64,000 nt of DNA from Pseudanabaena galeata CCNP1313. GTDB lineage: Bacteria > Cyanobacteriota > Cyanobacteriia > Pseudanabaenales > Pseudanabaenaceae. The stretch is from positions 2,542,001 through 2,606,000 of the forward strand of contig NZ_CP112874.1 in NCBI RefSeq assembly GCF_029910235.1. Reading direction: 5' to 3'. The position numbers were made by a program, and so were the translations under genes. Shown here piece after piece: positions 56,545 through 64,000 of this stretch; the stretch's first letter is position 1; each line of letters opens with the position of its first letter. Below the pieces are notes generated by a model. The model ran no database searches. It saw nothing but the letters and a program-made list of their open reading frames with translations, and had not been told where the DNA came from.

Positions 56545-57944
56545 CAGAGTTCTTCTCCGTAGACAATGGCTTCTTGGATGCGGTTCATTTTATCGATTTC
56601 AGTGTCAAAACTAGAAATTTCGATTCCTAGCTCTGGATCGATACTAGCAAGAACTAGAGTCTGGCAACGAGTACGCCTTGACTTTCCATTTAACTGAATT
56701 AAGTCTTCTTTTGCAATATAGGCTCTTATTTTAGATGGATTTAGTAATTCATTTAACTGGTAACCTTCTTGTACTGCAATTTCTTTGATGTGGGGCTTAT
56801 CTGAGTTAAGCATAATCAATGTATTTAACTCTTTCACGATATAGTCGCTGTGAGTTGTTACAAATATTTTGATGCCGTAATTGACTAATTTAGCAATTAA
56901 CCTTGCCACTCGTCTTTGATTTTCAGGATGTAGATTTAGTTCTGGTTCATCGATCATTAACAAATCGCCTTTTTTGGCAATATGTTTTAGATAAAAGCCA
57001 ATATCTAAAAGCGATCGCACAGAGCTAGAACTTTCATCCATTGATAGTTTGAGTTTTTTATTGCTATTGGGAGTGTAGTAGATTTCGTCATTTTTACTGA
57101 CTGTATATTGACCGCCAATAATATTTGAAAAATCATCTAAAATATCGCTATTTTCTTGACTAAGTTGACTTTTTCGTTTGAAGATTGATGCTAAAGTTCT
57201 GACAAATTCGACATTGGCTTTAATAGGAATGGCATAATCGCTATACCCTTCTTTAAATAACAACTCTATGCGATCTGTTTCTTTCTCGACTTGATGCAAT
57301 TCTGATAGAAGTCGATTTCTAGCGAAATTAAGTTCTTTGTGAAAAATAGCTGCACCTGTTCGCTCGGCACTAGCAATAAAAGGGCGAGGAAGAAATTTGC
57401 CCAAAATAATACTCTTAATGGAATCACCAATAAATCTTTTGATGATTTCTTTTGGGATTTGTAAATCTTTTTTATCGGTTAATAATGTAACAACTACATC
57501 AAAGCTACCTTTATTTTTAGTAAGAGAAAAGAATCTTAGGTCAGAGTCAGCCGAACCAATCTGATCGCTATATTCAATATCTACTGAGTCAGCATCAATA
57601 TCTAGTTCAATCTTAAATTGTGTATCCTTGAAGCGATCTTGATTTGCGGCGAAAGTCTCAAAAATATCTTTGGAATAAGCTGTGGATGCTTGAGCAAGGA
57701 TAGATTTATGTTTAGCAATATATTCTAATAGGCTAATGTTCGCTACTCCAATATTGAGAAGTTGATTAACCACTTCTTCGCTAACCTCTATTTGTAAAGC
57801 ATTTCTCCATATGGTTAAAAAGCCAAATATGGCATAGGTTACATAGGTTTTGCCAGTGTTGTTACTGCCACAAATGAGGGTTAGATCTCCTAACTCTAGT
57901 TCTGCGTGTTCGATAACGCCTAAATTTTGAACTGTAATTTTCAT
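56544..57944 (-). CDS. AAA/ABC-type ATPase of a putative two-gene defence module
   Basis: 466 residues of the AAA_15/AAA_21-like, SMC/ABC-fold class: N-terminal QNLGVIEHAELELGDLTLICG, Walker A GSNNTGKT (residues about 26-33), a signature-like MDESSSSVRSLLD region, Walker B LLMIDEPELNLHPENQ near 327-342, and the switch VTTHSDYIVKELN. No TOPRIM domain is fused, unlike OLD-family nucleases. It starts 2 bp after the restriction gene stop and overlaps the downstream nuclease-like gene, so all three are one operon. Similar ATPases sense phage proteins or DNA ends in PARIS, Septu and retron systems, but none has this partner that I recognise. Confidence 0.85.
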   Translation of the reverse strand: MKITVQNLGVIEHAELELGDLTLICGSNNTGKTYVTYAIFGFLTIWRNALQIEVSEEVVNQLLNIGVANISLLEYIAKHKSILAQASTAYSKDIFETFAANQDRFKDTQFKIELDIDADSVDIEYSDQIGSADSDLRFFSLTKNKGSFDVVVTLLTDKKDLQIPKEIIKRFIGDSIKSIILGKFLPRPFIASAERTGAAIFHKELNFARNRLLSELHQVEKETDRIELLFKEGYSDYAIPIKANVEFVRTLASIFKRKSQLSQENSDILDDFSNIIGGQYTVSKNDEIYYTPNSNKKLKLSMDESSSSVRSLLDIGFYLKHIAKKGDLLMIDEPELNLHPENQRRVARLIAKLVNYGIKIFVTTHSDYIVKELNTLIMLNSDKPHIKEIAVQEGYQLNELLNPSKIRAYIAKEDLIQLNGKSRRTRCQTLVLASIDPELGIEISSFDTEIDKMNRIQEAIVYGEEL

Positions 57945-57946
57945 TT

Positions 57947-60900
57947 CTATCTCTCATTCAATAGTGGCAAGCTGTTCACAATTTTAACTGATTCGACACT
58001 GACGCGGACGATGCGTTTAACTAGGTTGAGGATGTAGTGCGGGTCGTCTGACCAGTGGTTAGGATTGTTGGTAATGCCGCTATCTTTGTCGCGGGTGAGT
58101 TGATAGCGTTCCATGATCCATTCTAGGGCGGGTTTGCCGTTGACGATGTATTCGTAGGCTTGTAGGGGGATGCCAGTGAGGGTGATTTTGCTGTTGTAGA
58201 TGATGGTGGTTTTATCGATCGCTTTGTTTTTGACTCCAAATTTCATTTTGGATACGAGATAGTCTTTGTCTTCGAGATAGAGTTCGCTTTTGAATTCTTC
58301 TAATGGATATGGTTCTATATTTTCATAGTTGAGATGCCATTGGGCGAGGTTGCGTCCTGCGGTGCTGAAGGTGTGGAAATCGGCGGCGTAGGGAATGCGG
58401 GGTAACATTTTTTTGAGGTCGGCGGCGAAGCGTTGTTTGTATTCGGGGCTATGGAGGATGCCATAAATGTAATAGAAGATGTCTTCTTTGGTAATGGTTT
58501 GGTCTTGATAGGTGGTTTGGAAGTCGCTGAGGATGGTGTCGGGGATGTTTTCTTTTTTGGTGTAGCCTGTTTCGGTTAGGAAGAGTGTGGTTTGGTCGGT
58601 TGGTTCGGGTTTTTCATAGGTATAAAGTGGGAAGCATTGACCTTTAGAAATCATTTCCAAATCTGGCAATATTTTCGATACTATCGCTGAAAAATCTTTT
58701 ATTGAACCTGTTCCAGTTAGGCAAATTACCAAATTTTCTAAATTCTCATTTGGGAAAATTCTAGGCATTTGGTAAACCATGTCATTAAAATTCTTATTGA
58801 AATAGCTCCATTGTTTGCAATAAGGACGATACATTCCCCTTACAAGTGAATCATTATCAAATTCATAATGAACTAATCTGCCAAGATCATTTTTTAGACC
58901 TCTTGACCAGCTTATCTTTTGGGGATCTGTACTAATAAAAGCTTCTACTAATTTTTGTCTTGCTTCAGCATTAGCAAAAGTTTTTCCTTGAGAATAAATT
59001 TGAAAATCCTCAACTTGGGAATTATAAAAGTCAATCATCTTACTCATATTGACTGTTAGATCTTGACGTGAAAAGTTGTAAATCCAATTATCACGATTTG
59101 TTTTTACTCCATTAGAATACACATCAAAAATTGATTTACTCGATTTGTCTGTTTTATCGCCAATTGAAATAAATTCATCAAATTCTGGATCACGTTGATT
59201 TATCCAGTCTTGGCTGTCGTTAGGGAGTAGTGAATCCCAGTTAATGCTTGTGAAACTGCCAAGATTCTTAATTTTGTCTAGCTTTTCTTCACGACTCAAA
59301 TAATCGCCAATATCGTGATAAAAAAGTTGATGCTGTCCTGCTTTTTCAGGATTTTTGATCAGTAAAGTTATGGCGATAGTTGTGCGCGTTCCTTCACCAA
59401 AAACACTACCTTTTTCCATGCGTCTCTGTTCTCCCGAAGTTCGCGCATTCCCTCGCAAATTAAAACAATAAACGCTCGTAAATTCATCAGTTAGACATTT
59501 ACGCAATCCATCCATTGCATTGTTATCAATAAAAGAACCATTCGTCACAAAACAAACAATCCCGCGATCCTTGATTCTGTCACTAGCCCAACGGATCGCC
59601 CGAATATAGGAATCATAAAGACTATTCTTATTCGTAGCACTGGAATATCTTGCATAGGTATCCCGAATCTTGTCATCTAAAGCAGGATACTTGAGATTTT
59701 TATTACCATCATTCTCGCTAGTCTGCCCCGCCGAATAAGGCGGATTGCCAATAATGACCCGAATATCATTATTTCGCTGCCTCACCACACGCTGATTATT
59801 TTCGGGAAACATCACCTCATTCAAAGTCCCCTGACTCTCAAACATCTGAAATGTATCAGTAAGGACAATGCCGTTAAAGGGTTGGTAATGCCCTTCGACT
59901 TCGCTCAGGGCGAGGGTTGCCTCGTTCTCTGAGCGGAGCCGAAGGGAACGGATTTCTGCTTGAAGTTGCCCTTCGGCTTCGCTCAGGGCGCGGGTTGCCT
60001 CGTTCCCTGTGTCGTTCCCTGAGCGGAGTCGAAGGGAACGACACAAATCATGAAACGCCGCCTCAATATTAATCGCCGCGATGTAATACGCCAACAACAC
60101 AATCTCATTCGCGTGAAGCTCCTGATGATACTTCCGTTCCAAATCCTGCGGCGCAATCAAACCATTCTGCAACAACCGCACCATAAACGTCCCCGTCCCC
60201 GTAAACGGATCGAGAATATGCACATTATCATCCGTCAAACCCACCCCAAACTCCTGACGCAGCGCATCATCCGCACTTCGCACAATAAAATCCACCACCT
60301 CCACAGGCGTATACACAATCCCCAACCGTTCCGCCATGCGAGGAAAAGCATTCTTAAAGAACTTATCGTAAAGCTCAATAATAATCTTCTGCTTACCCTC
60401 AGCATTGTCAATCCCACTCGCTGCACGAGCTTTAACCCTCACACTCGCATAAAACTTATCCAAAGTCGCAATCTCCTTACCCAACGCCTGCCCCTCCAAA
60501 GCATCTAGCATCTTTTGCATCGCGATCGAAACAGGATTTAATTGCGTAAACTGATAATCCTCAAACAATGCATCAAACACAGGCTTCGTAATCAAATGCT
60601 GAGACAACATCTCGATCGCATCAGATTCACTAATACTAGGATTAAGATTACAGCGCAAACCCTCCAAAAAATCATCAAAAGCTTGACGGTGCGTAGCTTC
60701 GGAACTAGACAATAAAGCTTTAATCCGTGACGTATGGCGATCGGCAATTTGCGCCACATCCTTCGCCCAATCTTCCCAATAACGGCGATCGCCACATTTG
60801 ACGACAATCTTGGCATAGATCGCATCGCGCCACTCTTCCAATTGCGGAAAATTCAGCGTCATTTGTTTCGCTTTCGGCTGACCATTACCGACCTTCTCAA

Positions 60901-63397
60901 CATCATCGGACGCACCACCACCAACACCAATCACATCCACTTGCGGCGGTCTAGTTTCATTCAACTCAATTTTATTGATAATCGCATTAAAGCGATCGTC
61001 ATGGGCGCGTAAGGCTTGCAGCACCTGCCAGACCACCTTATACTTCTCATGATCCTTCAGCGCCTCCTCTGGAGTCATGTCCGCAGGAATCCCAATCGGC
61101 AAAATAATATAACCGTACTTTTTGCCCTCAGCCCTTCGCATCACCCGCCCCACCGACTGCACCACATCGACAACCGAGTTACGCGGCGACAGGAAAATGA
61201 CAGCATCTAACGCAGGTACATCCACCCCTTCTGACAGACATCGCGCATTAGAGAGAATGCGGCACAAATTGCCCTGACTGCTGGTATCCGCCTTTAGCCA
61301 ATCTAGCTTCTGATTGCGAACCATCACATTCTGCTTCCCATCAACGTGCTGCACTTCGCAGGGCAGAATCTCCTCTTCAGGATGCAACTTTTGATATTCC
61401 TCAATGATTTGCGAAAACATCTCCGTAAATCTCTTCTCAGAAGCAGCGATCGTCCCTGCAAAAGCGACAGCGCGGCGCATGGGCGCAATATCTCCCTGCA
61501 CATCTTCGCGATCGCTTTCCGCCGCAAATCGCTTAGACAATCCATTCCAACAACCCGTAATCTTAACCGCATCCTCTAGCCTTAATTCGTTATTAGCATC
61601 CGCTAACTGACGCTGAAAAGTTGCGCTGACATACTTCTCATCCACAGCCAACACCATCACCTTATAATCCGTCAACAGCCCCGTCGCCACCGCTTCCGCA
61701 AATCCTAAGCGATGGAACTCTTGACCATAGATTTTCTCATCATCCATCGAACAGACGATCGCCTCATTTTCCTTAGCCTTACTCTTAGCCGAATCCGCAT
61801 AAAGCCTTGGTGTAGCCGTCATATACAGCCGCTTTTTCGCCTTAATAAAGTCCTGATCATGCACCTTCACAAAATGCGAATCATCATCCCCCGCCAAAGT
61901 CACGCCCGTAGTCCGATGCGCCTCATCGCAAGTAATCAAATCAAACTCTGGCAATCCTTTCTTCTGTGCATCTGCGATCGCTTGGATCGATTGATAGGTA
62001 GAAAAGATGACTGTGAGAACAGGAGATCCCCCTAAATCCCCCTTGTAAAGGGGGACTTGAAAACTCCTCTCTTCTCCCCCCTTCGATAAGGCGGGCTGGG
62101 GGGGATCGTTACCATCATCAACAGAAGATCCCCCTAAATCCCCCTTGTGAAGGGGGACTTGAAGACTCCTCTCTTCTCCCCCCTTCGATAAGGCGGGCTG
62201 GGGGGGATCGTTACCATCATCAACAGAAGATCCCCCTAAATCCCCCTTGTAAAGGGGGACTTGAAGACTCCTCTCTTCTCCCCCCTTCGATAAGGGGGGC
62301 TGGGGGGGATCGTTACCATCATCAACAGAAGATCCCCCTAAATCCCCCTTGTGAAGGGGGACTTGAAAACTCCTCTCTTCTCCCCCCTTCGATAAGGGGG
62401 GCTGGGGGGGATCGTTACCATCATCAACAGAAGATCCCCCTAAATCCCCCTTGTGAAGGGGGACTTGAAGAGTAAGCGCCCGATATCTCCCCACAATTAC
62501 ATCCACATCCGTCGTCGCAGGAAAAGCCAAATCACGGGCGCTCATATCCTCCGTATCCGACTTTTTCGACACCTTCGCATCCGAACAAACCGCAATACTC
62601 TGCAACCTCACCGTTGCCTCCGCCGACCATTCCCGCAAAGTCTGCGACATTAACGAGATCGAAGGCACTAAAAATAAAACCGTGGCGCTACCTTGCTCAA
62701 TGGCAAACCTCTCCGCAATCTGCAAAGCCGTATAAGTCTTACCCGTCCCGCAAGCCATGATCAACTTACCGCGATCGCCTGTCTTAAAACCAGCCATCAC
62801 CTTATCCAAAGCCATACTCTGATGCGGTCTAATCGACTTCTTCGGCTTTAATGGTAAAACGGGCGCGGGGCGCGTCTCAAAATCATCATCATTATTAATA
62901 CTTGTCGAAACACTCTGCACCGCATAGCGCAAATTTTGCGAACTCACCTGACTCCAATCCACTGGACTTTGATCGAGATCATGTAAAGTCAGGCGATCGA
63001 CAGGAATATGCTGGTTTTTCAGCGCGTCCTCCGCATTCTTACCCCAACCGCAAGTTGTCACAATCAACCGATGTGTAAATGGCGCTTTGCCCGAAGCCGT
63101 AAAAAATGAATCAATATCCCCCTTATCCAATAAATGATCGGGTTGATAGCACTTACACTGAATCGCCCAATATTCACCTGTAGCCCGTTCCTGAGCAACT
63201 AAATCAATCCCTAGATCCCCTTTGCCCTCACGTTGCGGAAAATCCATCCACAGCCACACCCGCTTAAACAGTTCGGCATATTGCGGATCAGTTCGCAAAT
63301 AAGCCAATGTCAAATACTCAAACTTGTCACCTAAATCACGGGTTGAGGTTGCTTCTTGGCGAAATTGCTCAAGAACGTTGTGAATGGTGACAGTCAT
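57947..63397 (-). CDS. Single-chain type ISP restriction-modification enzyme (Mrr nuclease, SF2 helicase, adenine methyltransferase)
   Basis: 1816 residues from ATG 63397 (MTVTIHNVLEQF); an in-frame ATG 29 codons upstream lacks family sequence. Layout: Mrr-like PD-(D/E)XK nuclease (LGIDLVAQ Asp64, then AIQCKCY with Gln80/Lys82); SF2 helicase with LIMACGTGKT near 212 and LITCDEAH near 489, then a helicase C half (VDVPALDAVIFL, QSVGRVMRR); coupler; N6-adenine methyltransferase with DPFTGTGTF near 1064 and IIGNPPYSAG near 1217; C-terminal recognition part. This is the LlaGI/LlaBIII plan, which translocates along DNA before cutting. Two in-frame repeat insertions add about 200 residues, accounting for the length above the ~1.6k typical. 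First gene of the three-gene operon; promoter side faces the second psbA. Confidence 0.93.
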   Translation of the reverse strand: MTVTIHNVLEQFRQEATSTRDLGDKFEYLTLAYLRTDPQYAELFKRVWLWMDFPQREGKGDLGIDLVAQERATGEYWAIQCKCYQPDHLLDKGDIDSFFTASGKAPFTHRLIVTTCGWGKNAEDALKNQHIPVDRLTLHDLDQSPVDWSQVSSQNLRYAVQSVSTSINNDDDFETRPAPVLPLKPKKSIRPHQSMALDKVMAGFKTGDRGKLIMACGTGKTYTALQIAERFAIEQGSATVLFLVPSISLMSQTLREWSAEATVRLQSIAVCSDAKVSKKSDTEDMSARDLAFPATTDVDVIVGRYRALTLQVPLHKGDLGGSSVDDGNDPPQPPLSKGGEERSFQVPLHKGDLGGSSVDDGNDPPQPPLSKGGEERSLQVPLYKGDLGGSSVDDGNDPPQPALSKGGEERSLQVPLHKGDLGGSSVDDGNDPPQPALSKGGEERSFQVPLYKGDLGGSPVLTVIFSTYQSIQAIADAQKKGLPEFDLITCDEAHRTTGVTLAGDDDSHFVKVHDQDFIKAKKRLYMTATPRLYADSAKSKAKENEAIVCSMDDEKIYGQEFHRLGFAEAVATGLLTDYKVMVLAVDEKYVSATFQRQLADANNELRLEDAVKITGCWNGLSKRFAAESDREDVQGDIAPMRRAVAFAGTIAASEKRFTEMFSQIIEEYQKLHPEEEILPCEVQHVDGKQNVMVRNQKLDWLKADTSSQGNLCRILSNARCLSEGVDVPALDAVIFLSPRNSVVDVVQSVGRVMRRAEGKKYGYIILPIGIPADMTPEEALKDHEKYKVVWQVLQALRAHDDRFNAIINKIELNETRPPQVDVIGVGGGASDDVEKVGNGQPKAKQMTLNFPQLEEWRDAIYAKIVVKCGDRRYWEDWAKDVAQIADRHTSRIKALLSSSEATHRQAFDDFLEGLRCNLNPSISESDAIEMLSQHLITKPVFDALFEDYQFTQLNPVSIAMQKMLDALEGQALGKEIATLDKFYASVRVKARAASGIDNAEGKQKIIIELYDKFFKNAFPRMAERLGIVYTPVEVVDFIVRSADDALRQEFGVGLTDDNVHILDPFTGTGTFMVRLLQNGLIAPQDLERKYHQELHANEIVLLAYYIAAINIEAAFHDLCRSLRLRSGNDTGNEATRALSEAEGQLQAEIRSLRLRSENEATLALSEVEGHYQPFNGIVLTDTFQMFESQGTLNEVMFPENNQRVVRQRNNDIRVIIGNPPYSAGQTSENDGNKNLKYPALDDKIRDTYARYSSATNKNSLYDSYIRAIRWASDRIKDRGIVCFVTNGSFIDNNAMDGLRKCLTDEFTSVYCFNLRGNARTSGEQRRMEKGSVFGEGTRTTIAITLLIKNPEKAGQHQLFYHDIGDYLSREEKLDKIKNLGSFTSINWDSLLPNDSQDWINQRDPEFDEFISIGDKTDKSSKSIFDVYSNGVKTNRDNWIYNFSRQDLTVNMSKMIDFYNSQVEDFQIYSQGKTFANAEARQKLVEAFISTDPQKISWSRGLKNDLGRLVHYEFDNDSLVRGMYRPYCKQWSYFNKNFNDMVYQMPRIFPNENLENLVICLTGTGSIKDFSAIVSKILPDLEMISKGQCFPLYTYEKPEPTDQTTLFLTETGYTKKENIPDTILSDFQTTYQDQTITKEDIFYYIYGILHSPEYKQRFAADLKKMLPRIPYAADFHTFSTAGRNLAQWHLNYENIEPYPLEEFKSELYLEDKDYLVSKMKFGVKNKAIDKTTIIYNSKITLTGIPLQAYEYIVNGKPALEWIMERYQLTRDKDSGITNNPNHWSDDPHYILNLVKRIVRVSVESVKIVNSLPLLNER
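59889..60043. repeat. Palindromic repeat pair inserted in frame in the methyltransferase part
   Basis: Two copies of CCCTTCGACTTCGCTCAGGG...TGAGCGGAG(C/T)CGAAGGG, the second ending with a GTCGTTCCCT/AGGGAACGAC stem. Read through as RSLRLRSGNDTGNEATRALS and RSLRLRSENEATLALSEVEG just after the methyltransferase motif I region. Confidence 0.85.
62025..62472. repeat. 102-bp tandem array inserted in frame in the helicase domain
   Basis: Starts of GATCCCCCTAAATCCCCC fall at 62025, 62127, 62229, 62331 and 62433, exactly 102 bp apart; the fifth unit is partial. Each unit encodes 34 residues (VPLHKGDLGGSSVDDGNDP..PPLSKGGEER). It lies between helicase motifs Ia and II and preserves the frame. Confidence 0.92.
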
Positions 63398-63619
63398 TTT
63401 AGTTTCTGTATATTTTTGGCAAATATTAGCATACACCTCAAAAACCTCATCACAAAACAAAGACCAGAAGCCGAATGTCGGCAAACCGTTAAAAAGCGAT
63501 CGGGTATCCCTACAGACAGATCATGAGTACAAATACTTTACAAAACTGGGTATGTAAAGTTAGATTAAGCACATAGCGAAAGCTAATTATAAATACATCC
63601 AAACCGCAATCATAAACCA

Positions 63620-64000
63620 ATGACCACAGCAGTACAAAGACGCGAAAGCGCTTCCATCTGGGATCAGTTTTGCAATTGGATTACCAGCACCGACAACCGC
63701 CTCTATGTAGGTTGGTTCGGCGTAATCATGATCCCTTGCTTACTCTCCGCCACCATTTGCTTCATCATCGCCTTCGTTGGCGCACCTCCAGTCGATATCG
63801 ACGGAATCCGCGAACCAGTAGCAGGCAGCTTGCTATTCGGAAACAACATGATTTCTGGCGCAGTCGTACCCTCTTCAAACGCGATTGGCCTGCACTTTTA
63901 CCCCATTTGGGAAGCAGATAGCCTCGACGAATGGCTATACAACGGTGGTCCTTACCAATTGGTAGTATTCCACTTCTTGCTCGGCATTTTCTGCTACATG
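63620..64000 (+). CDS. psbA: Photosystem II D1 protein, second copy (cut by window end)
   Basis: The first 127 codons, from [12 protein letters not shown] to FCYM, agree with the psbA at 54511 at almost every base; the difference I noticed is at Leu-Asp of SLDEW (CTCGAC for CTTGAT). The upstream region is unrelated to that of the first copy, so promoters differ. The window stops three residues before position 130, so the light-form of this copy cannot be read. The 222-bp gap behind the restriction gene shows TTTACA at 63537 as a possible -35, not convincing. This copy and the first form direct repeats about 9.1 kb apart around the defence operon. Confidence 0.95.
   Translation, partial: MTTAVQRRESASIWDQFCNWITSTDNRLYVGWFGVIMIPCLLSATICFIIAFVGAPPVDIDGIREPVAGSLLFGNNMISGAVVPSSNAIGLHFYPIWEADSLDEWLYNGGPYQLVVFHFLLGIFCYM

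Noticed and set aside
56544-57944. OLD-family nuclease
   Set aside because: No C-terminal TOPRIM motif follows the ATPase; the candidate nuclease residues are in the separate downstream gene.
62025-62472. CRISPR-like regular repeats
   Set aside because: Units are direct 102-bp tandem copies with no unique spacers, and they keep a protein frame; no cas genes are nearby.
63670-63921. Arg/His-rich short frame in both psbA copies
   Set aside because: It is an out-of-frame shadow within psbA, duplicated only because psbA is duplicated.

Overview
The window reads as cyanobacterial chromosome. It carries two copies of the photosystem II gene psbA, a lone gas-vesicle gene (gvpK), many HIP1-type GCGATCGC octamers, pentapeptide-repeat proteins and multi-domain hybrid histidine kinases. 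The style of the intergenic palindromes would fit a Pseudanabaena-like filamentous genus, but that is only an impression. Coding is dense and both strands are used. I saw no tRNA, rRNA or CRISPR array.

Layout. 0-3.5 kb: a large nSTAND NTPase with TPR-like and WD40 regions, open at the left edge. 3.5-9.8 kb: pepA, a TolC-like outer-membrane protein, a small L7/L12-C-terminal-like membrane protein, a BamE-like protein and a secreted TPR protein. 9.7-12.3 kb: a J-domain/TPR protein and queG, bracketed by two oppositely oriented copies of a ~104-bp MITE-like element. 12.5-17.7 kb: a pentapeptide-repeat protein, larC split into two overlapping frames at a slippery A-run followed by a stem-loop, a Uma2-like protein, gvpK and a small ABC ATPase. 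18-27 kb: two hybrid sensor kinases around tldD. 27-33 kb: an ABC exporter, a VapBC-like toxin-antitoxin pair beside a frameshifted antitoxin, and uvrA. 33-37 kb: a single-chain type IIG restriction-modification enzyme. 37-47 kb: an unknown membrane protein, leuA, a Nudix hydrolase, a LysE-type exporter, sdhA, a second pentapeptide protein and an M23 peptidase. 47-52 kb: ppk2 and an exopolysaccharide set (ugd, UDP-glucuronate decarboxylase, SLBB export protein). 52-55.6 kb: a HAD hydrolase, ribE, ndk and psbA.

55.6-63.4 kb is a defence island lying between two directly repeated, near-identical psbA genes. A single-chain type ISP restriction-modification enzyme (Mrr-like nuclease, helicase, methyltransferase) is followed 2 bp later by an AAA/ABC-type ATPase and then a small PD-(D/E)XK-like protein whose start overlaps the ATPase stop. 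Directly beyond lies a diverged second copy of the last ~200 bp of the restriction gene, so the ATPase/nuclease pair sits between two copies of that gene's tail. This pair is my main candidate for an undescribed anti-phage module.

The second theme is palindromic repeats. Most intergenic gaps hold one or more near-perfect hairpins, several inside elements with terminal inverted repeats, and some stems differ between copies by compensating changes. Related palindromic families have also inserted in frame inside genes: the nSTAND protein, uvrA, and twice in the type ISP enzyme, where one insert has become a 102-bp, 34-residue tandem array.
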